From NCBI GenBank assembly GCA_036936605.1, contig JAUPFV010000002.1, positions 269,956,770-270,020,769 of the forward strand: a DNA stretch of 64,000 nucleotides. The letters run 5' to 3'. This stretch comes from Limnanthes douglasii subsp. nivea (taxonomy: Eukaryota > Streptophyta > Magnoliopsida > Brassicales > Limnanthaceae). Positions 1-10,888 of the stretch are shown here, one piece after another. Made by a program: the position numbers and the translations under genes. Numbering within the stretch: the first letter of the stretch is position 1; every line of letters begins with the position of its first letter. Below the pieces are notes generated by a model. The model searched no databases, was not told where the DNA came from, and saw nothing but the letters and a program-made list of their open reading frames with translations.

Positions 1-510
1 ATCCATGGCTTCGTAAACATACCCCATTGCAGGCTTTGATTCACCATCTACCATTCGTAACACACCTAATAGTGGACCACCAATCTTAAGCATAACAAAG
101 GTATTTATCCAAAAGGATGGCATCATCAAAGTTTGTTTAATTTTTTTCCTAACCGTTTCTTTTAAAAACTTACTTTGATGCCATTCAGTTGAATTAAAAA
201 ACTTCATCAAGTTTCTCTTTTGCTCATGGAATCTTTTCAAAGTTAAAAAAACCTGTAGCAAAACGAGTTTTAGCCGGCCTAACCATTTTTTGTTATTAGT
301 GAAGTTTCGAATCATATTAAGAACCCTCGAGCGACTGTAGATGTAGCCATTCACCCTAATTGCTTTATCAATAGTTTGTTTGAATCTTGGAATCTTAAAA
401 ATATCCTCAAACATCAAATAAAGACAGTGGGCCGTACAAAGAGTCCAAAATAAATGTGAATACCTGCCATCGAGCAACTTGCATATCACATAATAAACAA
501 AAAAATAGTA

Positions 511-629
511 AACATAAAAATAACCAAAATATTTTGACAGATGGATTATATATATGGACCACGAAAGTTAAACATAAAAATAACCAAAATGTTTTGACGG
601 ATGGGTTATATATATGGACAACGAAAGTT
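511..629. repeat. 60-bp tandem duplication
   Basis: Two adjacent copies of a 60-bp unit (511-570 and 571-629) starting AACATAAAAATAACCAAAAT and ending ACGAAAGTT. They differ at only a few bases, suggesting a fairly recent slippage or repair duplication inside the old transposon intron. Confidence 0.9.
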
Positions 630-1178
630 CCAAATGTTTTGCGATTTCAATAGTTAAAGAAATGGAAAATCCAGCTTAATTTGCCAGGTTTTTATCGTGT
701 CTTGTGGTGGATACACCACTAATATTAATATAATATACACTATACACCACTAATATAATATAAGGATAAACCACTACTATCTTATAAACCATGAAACCTT
801 AAAGAAAAAACTAATATATTAATAGAGTATACACATAAACCACTACTGTCCGATAAACCATGAAACCATCAAACCCAAAATAAAAAACTAATATATTAAT
901 ATAGTATACACGACTAATATATTATAAGCACAAACCACTACTGTCATATAAACCAATATATTATAAGCAATAAAATTGATACTATATAATGTATTATAAG
1001 CAATAATATATTATACTGTTAGTTTGTTATAGAAACCACTGATGTTCTATACTTATGTTTTACCAAATACTTATACATTTTCGCAGGATTCTTCCTTTTA
1101 GTATTAGACTCAGATACTACATGAGGACTATCTAGAATGATGTATATAACACCACTGTTGTTCTATACCCATATTTTA

Positions 1179-1260
1179 CCAAACACTTATAACTACTGCA
1201 GTACTGCTAGAAACAGACACCAAACACTTATAACTACTGCAGTACTGCTAGACACAGACA
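1179..1260. repeat. 41-bp tandem duplication
   Basis: Two adjacent, almost identical copies (1179-1219, 1220-1260) of a unit beginning CCAAACACTTATAACTACTG and containing the palindrome CTGCAG. One base differs (GAAACAG versus GACACAG). Confidence 0.92.
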
Positions 1261-2433
1261 CCAACAAAACTAGTTCAAGTCGGTCTCTAATTATTGGTTT
1301 ATAAAAGAGGCATCGAATTTCATCAAAACATCACTAGTTCGGAACTGACTACAACATTAAAACACTAAAAAAGGCATCGAATTTCATCAAAACAACAACT
1401 TTGCCTCAAGTTATTAACATATCACTTAATTATAAGAACACAATGTATAAAGAACAACATTTAATAAAGAGTACATCAAATAAAAACTAGATTAGTTAAC
1501 ATACCCGCCAAAAAATTCTCTGATGTGTTATCCGTTATTACTTGAACAACATTATCCGGGCCAAGTAGATCTATGTATTTGCCGAGCATATCATACATCT
1601 TAGACCCTGTTTTGGAGAAACCGGAAGCATCAATTGTGTCTAAAAAAACACTTCCTCTTGGAGTGTTTACCAAAACGTTAACAAGAACCCTCTAATTCCT
1701 ATCGGTCCAACCATCACCCATCAAAGTACAACCATTTCTTCTACCCTCCTCTAAGTTTTCTTCAACAATCATTAGATTCTGTTTCTTTTTTCAAACATGT
1801 CACCCTAACTTCATGATATATCGGGGCCTTCATCCCCGGACCATACTGTCCAATAGCCTCAATTGTCGCCTGCAAAGACTCATAATTAACCGCATTAAAG
1901 GCAATTCCGGCATCGTACATCCATCTCGAAAACAATTGAACTGCATATGCTCTTAATTACTTCCTAGCCTTCTCATGCTCTACTTAAGAGATTTAACCTT
2001 TTCGCTTTTTAGTTATTGGTTCCCTTTATAATACATATCAAGCGGCCTTTTGAACCCGGGGCAGATCTTTGAACACTCTACATCTCTTCATCTTCACAAT
2101 CTTCTTCAACTATAAGCTTACAATTCACTTGTTTCATTGCTTCTTTCTCCTCGAGTTTTTTTACGCTGCAATTTGAAGTCTATCTTTGACATGAGAAGGA
2201 CATTTTTTACAATCAGTAACATTAGTAGATGACCCAAGTAGATGATGCTTAAGTCGAGTTATCCCCCCTTTATAAGTTTTTTCACAAAAACAACATGTAA
2301 CAACATCTCTATTTTTAGGATCACTAGGAAATCCGTAATCCCAACCAATATCTTTGGGTTTCATAGACGTAGACGAACTAACTTGAGTGTTAGAAGAACT
2401 GGTTGCCATTATTTTACTACTCTTACCTACCAA

Positions 2434-3660
2434 TTAAATTTCAAAAAATCAGTATACTAGACAGTACACACATGACACAAGTCACACAACATTAATCAAT
2501 TATATCATCACATCAAGGCCTCAACTTGATATTGATATTAATACTAAACCACAACACAAATTATAGATACAACAAAAGTTCCAAATGTGATAAAAGCTAC
2601 GAAATATATGTTGGTAATTGTCTGATTTAATACAACAATTAGAGAAAGATATAAAAACAAATGAAGAAACAACAACACTTAATGAGACTAAATAAACCAA
2701 AACAACGGCAAATGACACTACATATACCAAAAAAATAGCAAATGACGCTATATATACCAAAATAACAGCACCGAAACACTCAAATGACACTATATATACC
2801 AAAACAACAGCACTGAAACACTCATATGAGACTATATATAAAAAAACAGCACCGAAACTATACGGGTAACTTACAGTTCAGTTCCGTGCAGGAAGAGAGT
2901 AGCCGTCGAGGGTTTATGCGTTGCTGTCGTCGTCGCCGTTGGAGGTGTCCACGTCGTTGTCGGGTGTGTGTGGCTGCTTGATTCCTTCCTAGCCTAATCC
3001 TGCTATATCACAAAGACTTAAAATCATTGTCCAGAAATACATTTGTTAAATAAATGTGATAAAAGCTATGAAATTTATGTTGATCAATACAACTGTCTTG
3101 TCCACTACGTAACTATATGTTGATGATTGTGTGATTCTGTATAGTAATCCACTAAGTTACTGTATGTCTATCAAGACAACTTAATAGAATAAGTTATTAA
3201 AGAAATATGATAAAAGCTACGAAAGACAACAAGGTATCATATTTCACTAATGAATTAGAGAAACATAATATGGTGCTTACAGACAGTTAGACACCAATCG
3301 GCTCCTCAATCATCAACGCTCAAGTCTCAACCAATTAAATAACAAATTAAAAAAGATGAAGAAACAACAGCACCAATAATATTATATATACCAAAATAAC
3401 AGCAACTGAGATTATATATGCCAAAATAACAACAACACTGAAACACTCAAATAAGAGTGTATATACAAAAAAATAATAGGACCGAAACGGAACATGTTAC
3501 TTACAGTTCAATTCCGTGCAGGTAGAGTAGCCGTCGGGGGTTTATACGTCGTCGTCGTCGTCGGAGGTTTTTACGTCGTCGTCGGGTGTTTGTGGCTGCT
3601 TGATTGAGGGAAGAAAGAAAGATGCTAGAAGTAGAAGAGAGAACGTGGGTCTAATAGTTT
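2434..3660 (-). other. 5' non-coding region of the hAT element with internal repeats
   Basis: No coding homology. From about 2660 to 2860 the phrase (C)TATATATACCAAAATAACAG plus ACCGAAACACTCAAATGA recurs at intervals of roughly 30-50 bp, and again at 3385-3480. A GC-richer block at 2871-2982 is repeated at 3502-3604; both contain TTCCGTGCAGG, TAGCCGTCG, runs of GTCGTC and GTGGCTGCTTGATT. The region therefore carries a duplication about 630 bp apart. It probably holds the transposase promoter and leader, but no clear TATA box can be assigned. Confidence 0.6.
2871..3604. repeat. dispersed direct repeat pair (about 105 bp units at 2871-2982 and 3502-3604)
   Basis: The two blocks share CTTACAGTTCAGTTCCGTGC at their left edge (one base different), a GTCGTC-rich middle and TGTGGCTGCTTGATT at the right. 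The AT-rich flanks to the left (ACAGCACCGAAAC-like phrases) also match, so the duplicated segment may be longer than the GC-rich core. Confidence 0.8.
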
Positions 3661-3678
3661 TTAAGTTTTTATTATTTG

Positions 3679-3682
<4 letters not shown>

Positions 3683-3710
<28 letters not shown>
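3683..3710. repeat. (AT)n microsatellite
   Basis: An uninterrupted run of 14 AT dinucleotides, directly beside the GC-rich hAT terminus. Confidence 0.95.
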
Positions 3711-3713
<3 letters not shown>

Positions 3714-3872
3714 GGTTTTAGTGTGGCGCACCATGGCGAGCGCCTCGCCACACTATTTGTGGCGACCGTGGCATGTCGTGGCGGCCGCCACGCTAAGACC
3801 GTCGCCACGCCCTATCTTTTGGCGCCGGAAGCTCACCTCTCCTCGCCACATCGCCATTTGACAACTATGGTT
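3711..3872 (-). repeat. GC-rich subterminal repeats of the hAT end
   Basis: A 160-bp island of high GC in AT-rich surroundings, packed with GTGGCG and its complement CGCCAC in both orientations (for example GTGTGGCGCACC, GCGCCTCGCCACAC, GTCGTGGCGGCCGCCACGC). Such clusters near hAT termini are known transposase-binding arrays; that role is inferred here. It contains an open frame of 61 codons, which I regard as chance. Confidence 0.7.
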
Positions 3873-6510
3873 GAAAGGGTATAAAGTAGAATCATTGGGA
3901 TTTTCTAAGCACTATGTGTTTGGTAAATAAACTAGAGTCAAATTCAACAAATCGGGTGTAAGAAACATTAAAGGGACAATGGACTACATTCACTCAGATC
4001 TTTGGGGTCCAAACATAATTCCATTAAAGAGCGGAGCCAGAAACTACATGAGTTTGATTGATGATTATTAAAGGATAGTGTGAGTTTGGTTTCTCAAAAA
4101 AAAAAAGATGAGGCATATTCAACCTTTGTCAAATGAAAGAATTTGATTGAAAAGAAAACAAGAATAAAAATCAAACGTCTTGGGACAGATAATGGGTTAG
4201 AATATTGTAGTTGTGAGTTTAACGAGTTCTGTGAAGCTGAAAGAATAGTGCGCCATCACACTTGTTATAGAACACCACAACAGAATGGGGTCCCAGAAAG
4301 AATGAACAGAACGCTTTGTGACAAGCCACAAAGTATGGTCTTGCATTCCGGTGTGGGAAAGGATTTTTGGGCTGAATATATCAATATAACGTGTTACTTG
4401 GTGAATCGGTCTCCATCAACGGCTATTGATTGTAAAACTCTTTTTGAGATTTGGTCTGGATCGTTAGCTGATTTTGAACAATTGAAGGTGTTTGGTTGTC
4501 TTACGTATGCTTATGTGAGATATGGTAAGCTTGACCCTAGGGCAAATACGCGCATATTTCTAGGATATGCTACTAGATTTAAGGGATATAGCTTATGGTG
4601 TACCTCTCAAAAGTCTCCAGGTTTTCTCATCAGTGGGAACGCTACTTTTAACATGCTTGCTTCGATAGACAGTCAGAATGAAGTAGGAGAAAGGGTCGAA
4701 TCAGGATCGGTTGTGAGTAAACAGATGGAGCTTGAAGTAGAATTAGTTCCTAGTAAGTCCAATAATTCGAGTGGTTCTGATGTGGGTCTAGAATCAGGAG
4801 GTGAAGTGTCAACATCAGATGATAAGAACGATGATGCGCTTGAACCAGAATAACAACCTTATATCATAGCATTGGGAAGAGAAAGAAGATATATTATACT
4901 TCTAAATTGGTATGAAAATCTAGTTGCATATGCTCTGTCAGTTGTAGAAGAAGTTAAGATGCAGGAACCTAGTAGCTATAGAGAAGCTATAGCGAGTTCA
5001 GAGGCAGATCGATGGATTGGTTCTATGGGGGAAGAGATTTAATCTTTTCATATGAATCAAACATGGAAGCTTGTTGACTTTCCTGAAGGACAAAAGGTAG
5101 TAGGCACTAAATAGGTGTTCAATAAAAAGGAAGGTAATCCAGGGGTTGAGGCATCTCGATTCAAGACAATATTGGTCACTAAGGGTGTTATTCAAAGGGA
5201 AAGAATCAAGTTCAATGAAGTGTTTTCTCCAGTGATGAAGCATAATTCGGTTTGAGTTTTGTTAGCCATGGTAGTTTTGCAAGATTTAGAGCTTGAGCAG
5301 TTTAGATGTGAAGACTTTGTTTATACATAGTGAATTGGAAGAGTGAATCTACATGAGACAACCAGAGGGATTTATCGAATCTAATATGGATGAAAACGTT
5401 TGTGTGCTAAAAAAGTTATTGTATGGTTTGAAACAGGCACCTATGCAATAATACACATGTTTTGATACATTCATGGTGTCAAAAGGGTTCACGAGGAGTC
5501 CATGTGATAGTTGTATGTATCATCAAAAGATGTCATATGATTCTTATATTTACTTGTTGTTGTATGTGGATGATATGTTTATTGCTGCTTGTAATATGTC
5601 ACACATTGTGCAGATAAAGAAGCCGCTTAGTGCCGAGTTTGAGATGAAGGATCTGGGTAGAGCAAAGAAGATTCTTGGTATGAAGATTATCAGGAACAGA
5701 AGTGTAGGATCATTACAATTGTCTCAACGAATCTATATAAAGAAAGTGTTACAACGATTCAACATGTTTGATGCTAAGGCAGTTAGCATTCCGTTTGCTA
5801 CTCATTTCAAGTTTTCTGTAGCAAGAGCGGCCAAGGACGATGCTAGGTTGGAAAAAATGTCGAAGGTTCCATATTCAAGTGCAGTTGGTAGTATTATGTA
5901 TGTTATGGTATGCACATGTCCTGATATTTCACATGCGGTTAGTGTAGTTACCAGGTACATGGGATGTCCTAGGAAAGAACACTGGCACACAGTGAAATAG
6001 ATATTTTGGTATCTTAAGAATACTGTGAACGTTGGCTTAACTTTTAACAAGACCGATATTGGTGGATCGGAGAATGATGTTGCAGAATCAATGGTTGGTT
6101 TTGTTGATTCTTATTTTGCAGGTGATATGGATAAAATGAGATCTCTGACATGATATATATTTACTCTAGTTGGGAGTGCGATCAGTTGGAAAGCACAGTT
6201 CAAGCTAATATAGCTTTGTCTACAACAGAGGCAGAGTACATTGCGGTAACATAAGTAGTTAAAAAGACGATATGGTTGTAAGGTTTGGTGGTAGATTTGG
6301 TTTTGGATAGGACTACTACAAAAATGTTTTGTGACAGTCAAAGCACCATATACCTTACAGGGAACCAGATGTACCATAAGCGTACAAAGCAGATAGATGT
6401 CAAAAGGAATTGTTTATGTGAAGAAAGTGTCTACACACAATAACCCAGCAGATATAATGACCAAGGCAGTATCAGTTCAGCAGTTTAAGGAGTGCCTAAA
6501 CTAGATTGGT
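3873..6510 (+). pseudogene. copia pol pseudogene (integrase, RT, RNase H)
   Basis: Encodes decayed integrase, reverse transcriptase and RNase H. The GAG pre-integrase zinc region ends with HYVFGK near 3915. The integrase core begins with MDYIHSDLWGP (about 3980). Its second acidic residue is in LGTDNGLEYCS (about 4180) and the glutamate in TPQQNGVPERMNRTL (about 4275-4320). The longest open stretch is 4143-4853, which ends in an acidic linker. RT begins near 5020; the palm motif LYVDDMFIA is intact at about 5560-5590, then FEMKDLGRAKKILGM. RNase H motifs lie at 6200-6480, including a CDSQS-like motif. At least ten stops or frameshifts interrupt the frame, so no polyprotein is possible. Confidence 0.87.
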
Positions 6511-6529
6511 GTTCGCAGTATAGAGTGAA

Positions 6530-7007
6530 TGTCTTATGGGCATTTGGTGAGTCAGAAAAAGAGAAGTTTCTTTGTTGTTACTGAAGAAAATATATTCGCC
6601 TCAAGGGGAAGATTTGTTGTGAATGAGTCGAATAGTGTCTTAACAGTAAATGGTGTCCCGCAGTACAGTTTTGCATTTGTGATAGTGTTATTGTGCCTTG
6701 ACAGTGTATTGTGTCCGGCAGTACAAATAAGTGTTGTGACAATATCATTGTTAGTCTTGTGGTATGAGCCCATTAGACCCATTATCTAGTAAGTTCTATT
6801 TATTCCCTATAAATAGACTATTACAGCTACACAAAAACACAATATGAAATTTGTAACCCTATCTATTATAGTGAAACATTTTTCTCTGGCGGCATCCGTG
6901 GACGTAGACAATTGTTGAACCACGTTAAATCATGTGTTCTTTTCGATCTGTCTTTCTGTGTTATCTGCTTGAATCATTTGTGATCAATTGCATAGTTATT
7001 TATAACA
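6530..7007 (+). repeat. putative 3' LTR of copia remnant I
   Basis: The 478-bp block starts TGTCTTATGG after the RNase H end and finishes TTTATAACA, so it has TG...CA-type ends. It contains a TATA box and, near its 3' end, phrases common in Tnt1-like plant LTRs (CCGTGGACGTAGACA, GAACCACGTTAAATC). The bases just after it (ATTACCGA) fall where a primer site would follow a 5' LTR but do not form one, as expected at a 3' LTR. No partner LTR is in the window, so the limits are inferred. Confidence 0.6.
6808..6814 (+). promoter_or_regulatory. TATA box of the copia LTR
   Basis: TATAAAT within CCCTATAAATAGAC, midway in the putative LTR where the U3 promoter of plant copia elements lies. Confidence 0.55.
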
Positions 7008-7649
7008 ATTACCGAAATTAGTTACTTCTTCAAAACAACTCTGAAATAATATTTGTATCCTAACTATCATTTTTGTTAAGTTTTTTTACATCTATAATCA
7101 CTACGGATAATTAAAAATGTAAATAAAACCAACAATAATAACCATTGATACAACAAAATAACTTTATTAATATAAATATAATTTTATTGTACGTTGTTTT
7201 AAAATAATTGACTAATCCTATTTTTAACTCATTAGAAAAAATTGCTCAAACCCATGGTTAATTTCTGGTGTTTCACAAAGTAAACATTTGGTCTTTTGTA
7301 GTATTTAATATTATAATATGTCGGATCTTTCACGTTCGCACGGTTGGATCCTTGCCTTGCCTTACGAGGTCCCCTAATACTTAAATACACATTACACTCT
7401 AATTTTTAAATCTAAATCTTAATCTCCAATGAAATCTTTCATATTACATTCGTGGCATCCATCTTAGTTAACAAATCATGTAGACAAATATTGTTTTCAT
7501 CAGAATTCTAAAACGATTTTGTTTTAAAATTTTCTCAAAACTAGGTTTGAAACTCTTCAAACGATAAACAATTAGGAACGAGAGATAACAACTAGATTGT
7601 CTTAAACTGATATTTCATGTCTATTTATGATTTTAAGTGGTTTTCTATA
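7008..7649. other. AT-rich spacer, nothing recognised
   Basis: No open frame of useful length, no repeat structure and no transposon homology that I can see between the copia LTR and the next hAT element. Confidence 0.6.
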
Positions 7650-7722
7650 TAGAGGTGTAGCCGGATCCAAAACATTATAGTATTTTTTTTTGTTATTATC
7701 AAATCGATATATATATTTGGAA

Positions 7723-7800
7723 GGGGTAGTCGAGTTGGTGGAATAAGACATGCTCGTGATCAAAAATCATGAGTTCGAGTCCCTTTACAAACGCTTTCTA
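7723..7800 (+). mobile_element. SINE fragment, tRNA-derived head (copy 1)
   Basis: Contains the pol III box A TAGTCGAGTTGG (7727-7738) and box B AGTTCGAGTCC (7772-7782), about 33 bp apart, followed by CTTTACAAACGCTTTCTA. The same head is seen in the copy at 24561, and the box B and downstream part also in the copy at 48976. The 3' body is missing, so this copy is truncated. It sits near the 3' end of the ZMYM1-like hAT. A functional tRNA is excluded because no cloverleaf 3' half follows. Confidence 0.75.
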
Positions 7801-7984
7801 CGTATTATCAAAATAATATACCAAATAGTTATAACATATATGGTATATATTAAAATCTCAAACATTGAAGTGTCATTGTCATAACATAATCTATGTTACA
7901 CAAATAACTAAAATGCGATTTAAAATTAAAATATAATTCGAAGTTAATTTTACTTGTATTTTCCTCTTAGTCATAGCTTGAAAA

Positions 7985-10190
7985 TGTTAAAGGATAGTTG
8001 TTTTTTTTTCCACATATGTCACGAAATAATCATTAACTTAAGGATCGTTCATTCTATATCCTCACTCATTCTTCACATGATTCAAACCTGAGAAAACTCG
8101 CTCAACACTTGTTGTTGCTACAGGTGAAAGCAAAGCCAACTTCAAAATCTTATAAACCCAATTTAAGATTTTATACGTTTTTGTATTCACAATAATTCTA
8201 GAAAGCTTCGCAAGTCCTTTCAAATTTGAAAATCTAACATTTTTCCTAGCACTCCTGATATAACACTAAATTTGGTTTGTCAAAGTTTCATCATCAACAT
8301 CTGAAAACTCAATGGGATAACTTCTCACCATTCTCAATAATAATTTACTATCAAAATTTAATGAAGAGCAATGACTCAAGCATACAATGTTAGAATTCAG
8401 TATTTTACATATTAAACCTCTCATTCAACTCTTTTAATTGCATATTTAAAAATTTTATTAAGCAATCAACCTTGTAGTGATGCAAGTTAGAAACAATAGG
8501 AGCTAAACGTTTAGATTTCATACCTTTCATATATTGTGCCTCCATGTTAGGAATGTTAACATTCAGGTTCTTACAAGATTACACAACTTTATCCAAAAAT
8601 TCTTCCCAACAGCCATTTCTCATCTCTTGTAATTTTTTTTTACTTATTGAAACAAACTTCAAAGCATTCAAAATATTTTGATCAGCTCTTTTCAAAGTCA
8701 AATACAAATCATTTGTCACCCCCAAATAACATAAGAATAAAAATAAATGTTTGCATCATAGTTAGCAAGGTCTCTGCTTCTCTATTTTTATCATTAAATC
8801 CATCAACTTCCAATTCTTTAAGAAATTTAATTACTGAAGAAAACAATTTGATCAAACTAATAAGTGTCTTAAAGTGAGAACCCCGCCTTGTGTCACCAGC
8901 TTTTACAATGGACATCGCTTGATTCAATCCGCGGCCAATTTCCAAAAACCCCATTCTACCAATTTCTTAACTTGAGTTTCTTGATGTTCTAAAAGTAAAT
9001 CTTGATGTTTGTTAGATGAACTAACGATATTAACAATATGTTAAGCATATCCAAAAACCATTTCACACAAATATGTTCTTTTACAACTACAACAAGTGTC
9101 AATTGCAGTTGGTGAGCAAAACAATGGACATAATAAGCATTAGGATTGTGTGTTTTGGATCAAAGCTTTCAAACCTCCAAATCTATAATGCATGTTGATT
9201 GCCCTATCATATCCTTGTCCTCTAATTTTATAAATAGATAATTTATAGTCTTAAATCAGGGAATAGTCCATCGATTATCCCGTTTTCTTTCATTTAGCCC
9301 ATCGACTTCAAAATTACCAGTGAGTGTCACTCGACTTGGAAAAATCTGTAAATTTAGTTACTAACTTATAAAATCTATAAATTTAGTCCATCGACTTGGA
9401 AAAATCTATAAACTTAGTCCATGGTGAGGGGATTTGTTTTCTTGGATTCAAGGACTAAATTTATAGATTTTGCAAATCCATGACTAAATTTATAGATTAT
9501 GCCAAGTCCAGGGAACCTCACTGATGAGTTTGAAATTGAGGGACTAAATGAAAGAAAATGCGATGGTCAAGAGACTATTTCTTGAGTTAATCCTAATTTA
9601 TATCTACACAATAAACTTTTCCGAGCATTTTTAGTGATATTATAGTAATTTATTGGACATGAACTATGTCAATAAATATTTCAATAACAAACCCTTTCTC
9701 ATCAATAAAACGTAAAACAACAACCATTTGTTCTTTAGTTAAGCACTCTTCTAATTCATCAACTAATAGATAAATATTATTATGTCCAATGTTTTTTACA
9801 ATTGTTTTAACTGTTTCAACTGCACAAGCATTGACAAACTCATTTTGGATATCAGAGAAGTCATTTTATGATTTTTGGAGCATTTTTTAACAAAATTTCT
9901 ATTTTTCATTGATCATGCTAAAACTTCTAATAACTCAACAAAGTTTTAGATTCATTATGTCCACCATATGCCAAACCACCTAGTAGAAGATATCTAGAGC
10001 TACAAGTGATGCATTTGATCTCACAAGATAAGCAGCTTTCTTTTTGTCACTTCACTTCTTTAAAGAATCTTAAATACTTTGCTTATGAATCATAAGAGAT
10101 TCACATTTTATCACTGCAAAGTTATGTTAACTACCAACATGAATTTTTAATATACTTTTCTTGTTTCAACTTTGAAACCCTTTCTTTCTA
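7985..10190 (-). pseudogene. ZMYM1-like hAT transposase pseudogene
   Basis: Read on the minus strand, fragments appear in family order. A remnant at 10190-9960 shows YLLLGGLAYGGHNES. At 9860-9640 there is a stretch ending VVVLRFIDEKGFVIEIFID, the central catalytic region. At 9235-9040 is DKDMIGQST...AYYVHCFAHQLQLTLVVV, which carries the CAHxLQL signature. At 8954-8709 an 81-codon open stretch matches the LGRGLNQ...KAGDTRRGSHFKTLISLI segment. At 8150-7990 lies the C-terminal dimerisation motif LLSPVATTSVERVFSGLNHV. Many stops and frameshifts, plus a 340-bp MITE at 9251-9590, destroy the gene. Confidence 0.85.
9251..9590. mobile_element. 340-bp inverted-repeat MITE nested in the hAT transposase
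   Basis: The left edge (TTAAATCAGGGAATAGTCC) matches the reverse complement of the right edge (TTAACTCAAGAAATAGTC). The similarity continues inward through CGTTTTCTTTCATTTAG and the phrase GACTAAATTTATAGATTTTG, repeated in opposite orientations, so nearly the whole element can fold back. TTAA at both ends may be the duplicated target. It has no coding capacity and splits the transposase reading frame cleanly, so it arrived after the hAT. Confidence 0.8.
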
Positions 10191-10888
10191 ACAAAACTCT
10201 TTTGACTACTAGTACCACACTCATTCTTTAATAAATAAAAAATGTAAACCATGGACAGAGTTATCATATTCACTATATTCTTACCAACTTGGATATAAAT
10301 CAAACCAAAAGTGAACAAATGTATGTGGTTTTCCTTTAAAATCTATAGTAGTACATTTTCTTTACGGGGTTGAGTTGGACCCCTTAAAATATATGCTCTT
10401 CACCGAGTCTTAAAGGTCTAGATAAAAGCTATAAATTGAAATTTGTATCTCTCTATCTTAATAAAAAATATAGATTAACCAATGTTAATATATAAAACTA
10501 GCGAACAATTATATAAGACATCGAGCAAAGCTTCAATTTTGAGAATTAATAGCATAGAGACACATAAGTACCTTAGTGTTTGAAGCCGAGAATTAGAAAA
10601 AATAAGAAGAATAATTAAGAACTTGTAGTTAGGGTTTTCTTAATGATTGTAGGATAACAATTGCTTAGAAATTATGCAGTTTGTAGTTAGGGTTTTCTTC
10701 AATACTTTGCATATGTACAAAAACTGCTACTTAATGACTTGACTCTCAAACCCCATACTTGTGGGTTATGGGCTTTGATGTTTTCCACTAGATTAAACTA
10801 TACTTGTTATTACTTAATACTAAATATATTATATACAAAAAAGAGTGGGTTCATAGACCGCATAGGAACCCACCTAGCTCTGCCTCTG

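Larger units (their letters stand above)
478..1504 (-). other. putative transposase intron, repeat-rich
   Basis: About 1 kb without transposase homology separates the DUF659 TDN motif from the CAAHC-like motif, which are adjacent in relatives. It begins with GTATGT on the minus strand. It is AT-rich and contains several short tandem duplications plus a degenerate series of the phrase ACCACTAATATAATATA at about 700-980. The acceptor is unclear. Confidence 0.5.
1..2433 (-). pseudogene. hAT transposase pseudogene (BED zinc finger, DUF659), partial
   Basis: The product would be a DNA-binding cut-and-paste transposase. The start at 2433 opens a BED-type zinc finger: the motif CCFCEKTYKGGITRLKHHL followed by a Cys pair. 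After a stop at about 2161, frame-shifted coding continues through an acidic linker into DUF659 (about 1960-1505), recognisable by LMGDGWTDR, NVLVNTPRGS and VVQVITDNTSENF. A plausible 5' splice site (GTATGT) lies at 1504. Coding resumes near 477 with RYSHLFWTLCTAHC and runs to base 1, ending in GGPLLGVLRMVDGESKPAMG, typical of this transposase group. The protein phase across the intron fits only if the acceptor AG was mutated to AT. Several stops and frameshifts between 1680 and 2160 show it is dead. The hAT dimerisation domain is beyond the left edge. Confidence 0.8.
1..3872 (-). mobile_element. hAT DNA transposon (BED/DUF659 type), 5' part; right end inside a copia element
   Basis: A class II element read on the minus strand, running off the left edge. 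It holds a transposase pseudogene (1-2433), a repeat-rich 5' region (2434-3660), an AT microsatellite and a GC-rich subterminal block. The outer end on the minus strand reads CATAGTTGTCAAATGGCG, followed by many GTGGCG/CGCCAC hexamers, a layout known from plant hAT elements. Immediately outside, at about 3873, copia pre-integrase coding sequence resumes, so the hAT appears to have landed in that retrotransposon. The other terminus and the 8-bp target duplication lie outside the window, so the exact boundary is inferred. Confidence 0.75.
3873..7007 (+). mobile_element. Ty1/copia retrotransposon remnant I (integrase to 3' LTR)
   Basis: Pre-integrase, integrase, RT and RNase H fragments in the order normal for copia, followed by a putative 3' LTR. 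The gag-protease half and the 5' LTR are not in the window, consistent with the hAT insertion at about 3873 separating them. Stops and frameshifts occur throughout. Confidence 0.85.
7650..10888 (-). mobile_element. hAT transposon, ZMYM1/TTF-type, near-complete but dead
   Basis: Both ends are recognisable. The left end reads AGAGGTGTAGCCGGATC on the plus strand; the right end on the minus strand reads CAGAGGCAGAGCTAGGTGGG. They align as imperfect terminal inverted repeats of the form CAGAGGC(G/A)GAGC, a start typical of plant ZMYM1-like hAT elements. Between them lies a minus-strand transposase pseudogene in the expected orientation. The 8-bp flanks do not match, so the target duplication has decayed or the left limit is off by a few bases. 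A SINE fragment and a MITE are nested inside. Confidence 0.75.

Noticed and set aside
3676..3861. 61-codon frame over the GC-rich block, possibly a small Ala/Arg-rich protein
   Set aside because: It begins in the AT microsatellite and otherwise reads GTGGCG repeats of the hAT terminus.
7727..7782. tRNA gene suggested by good A and B boxes
   Set aside because: No acceptor-stem pairing or 3' half of a cloverleaf; the same head recurs attached to a SINE body at 24561.
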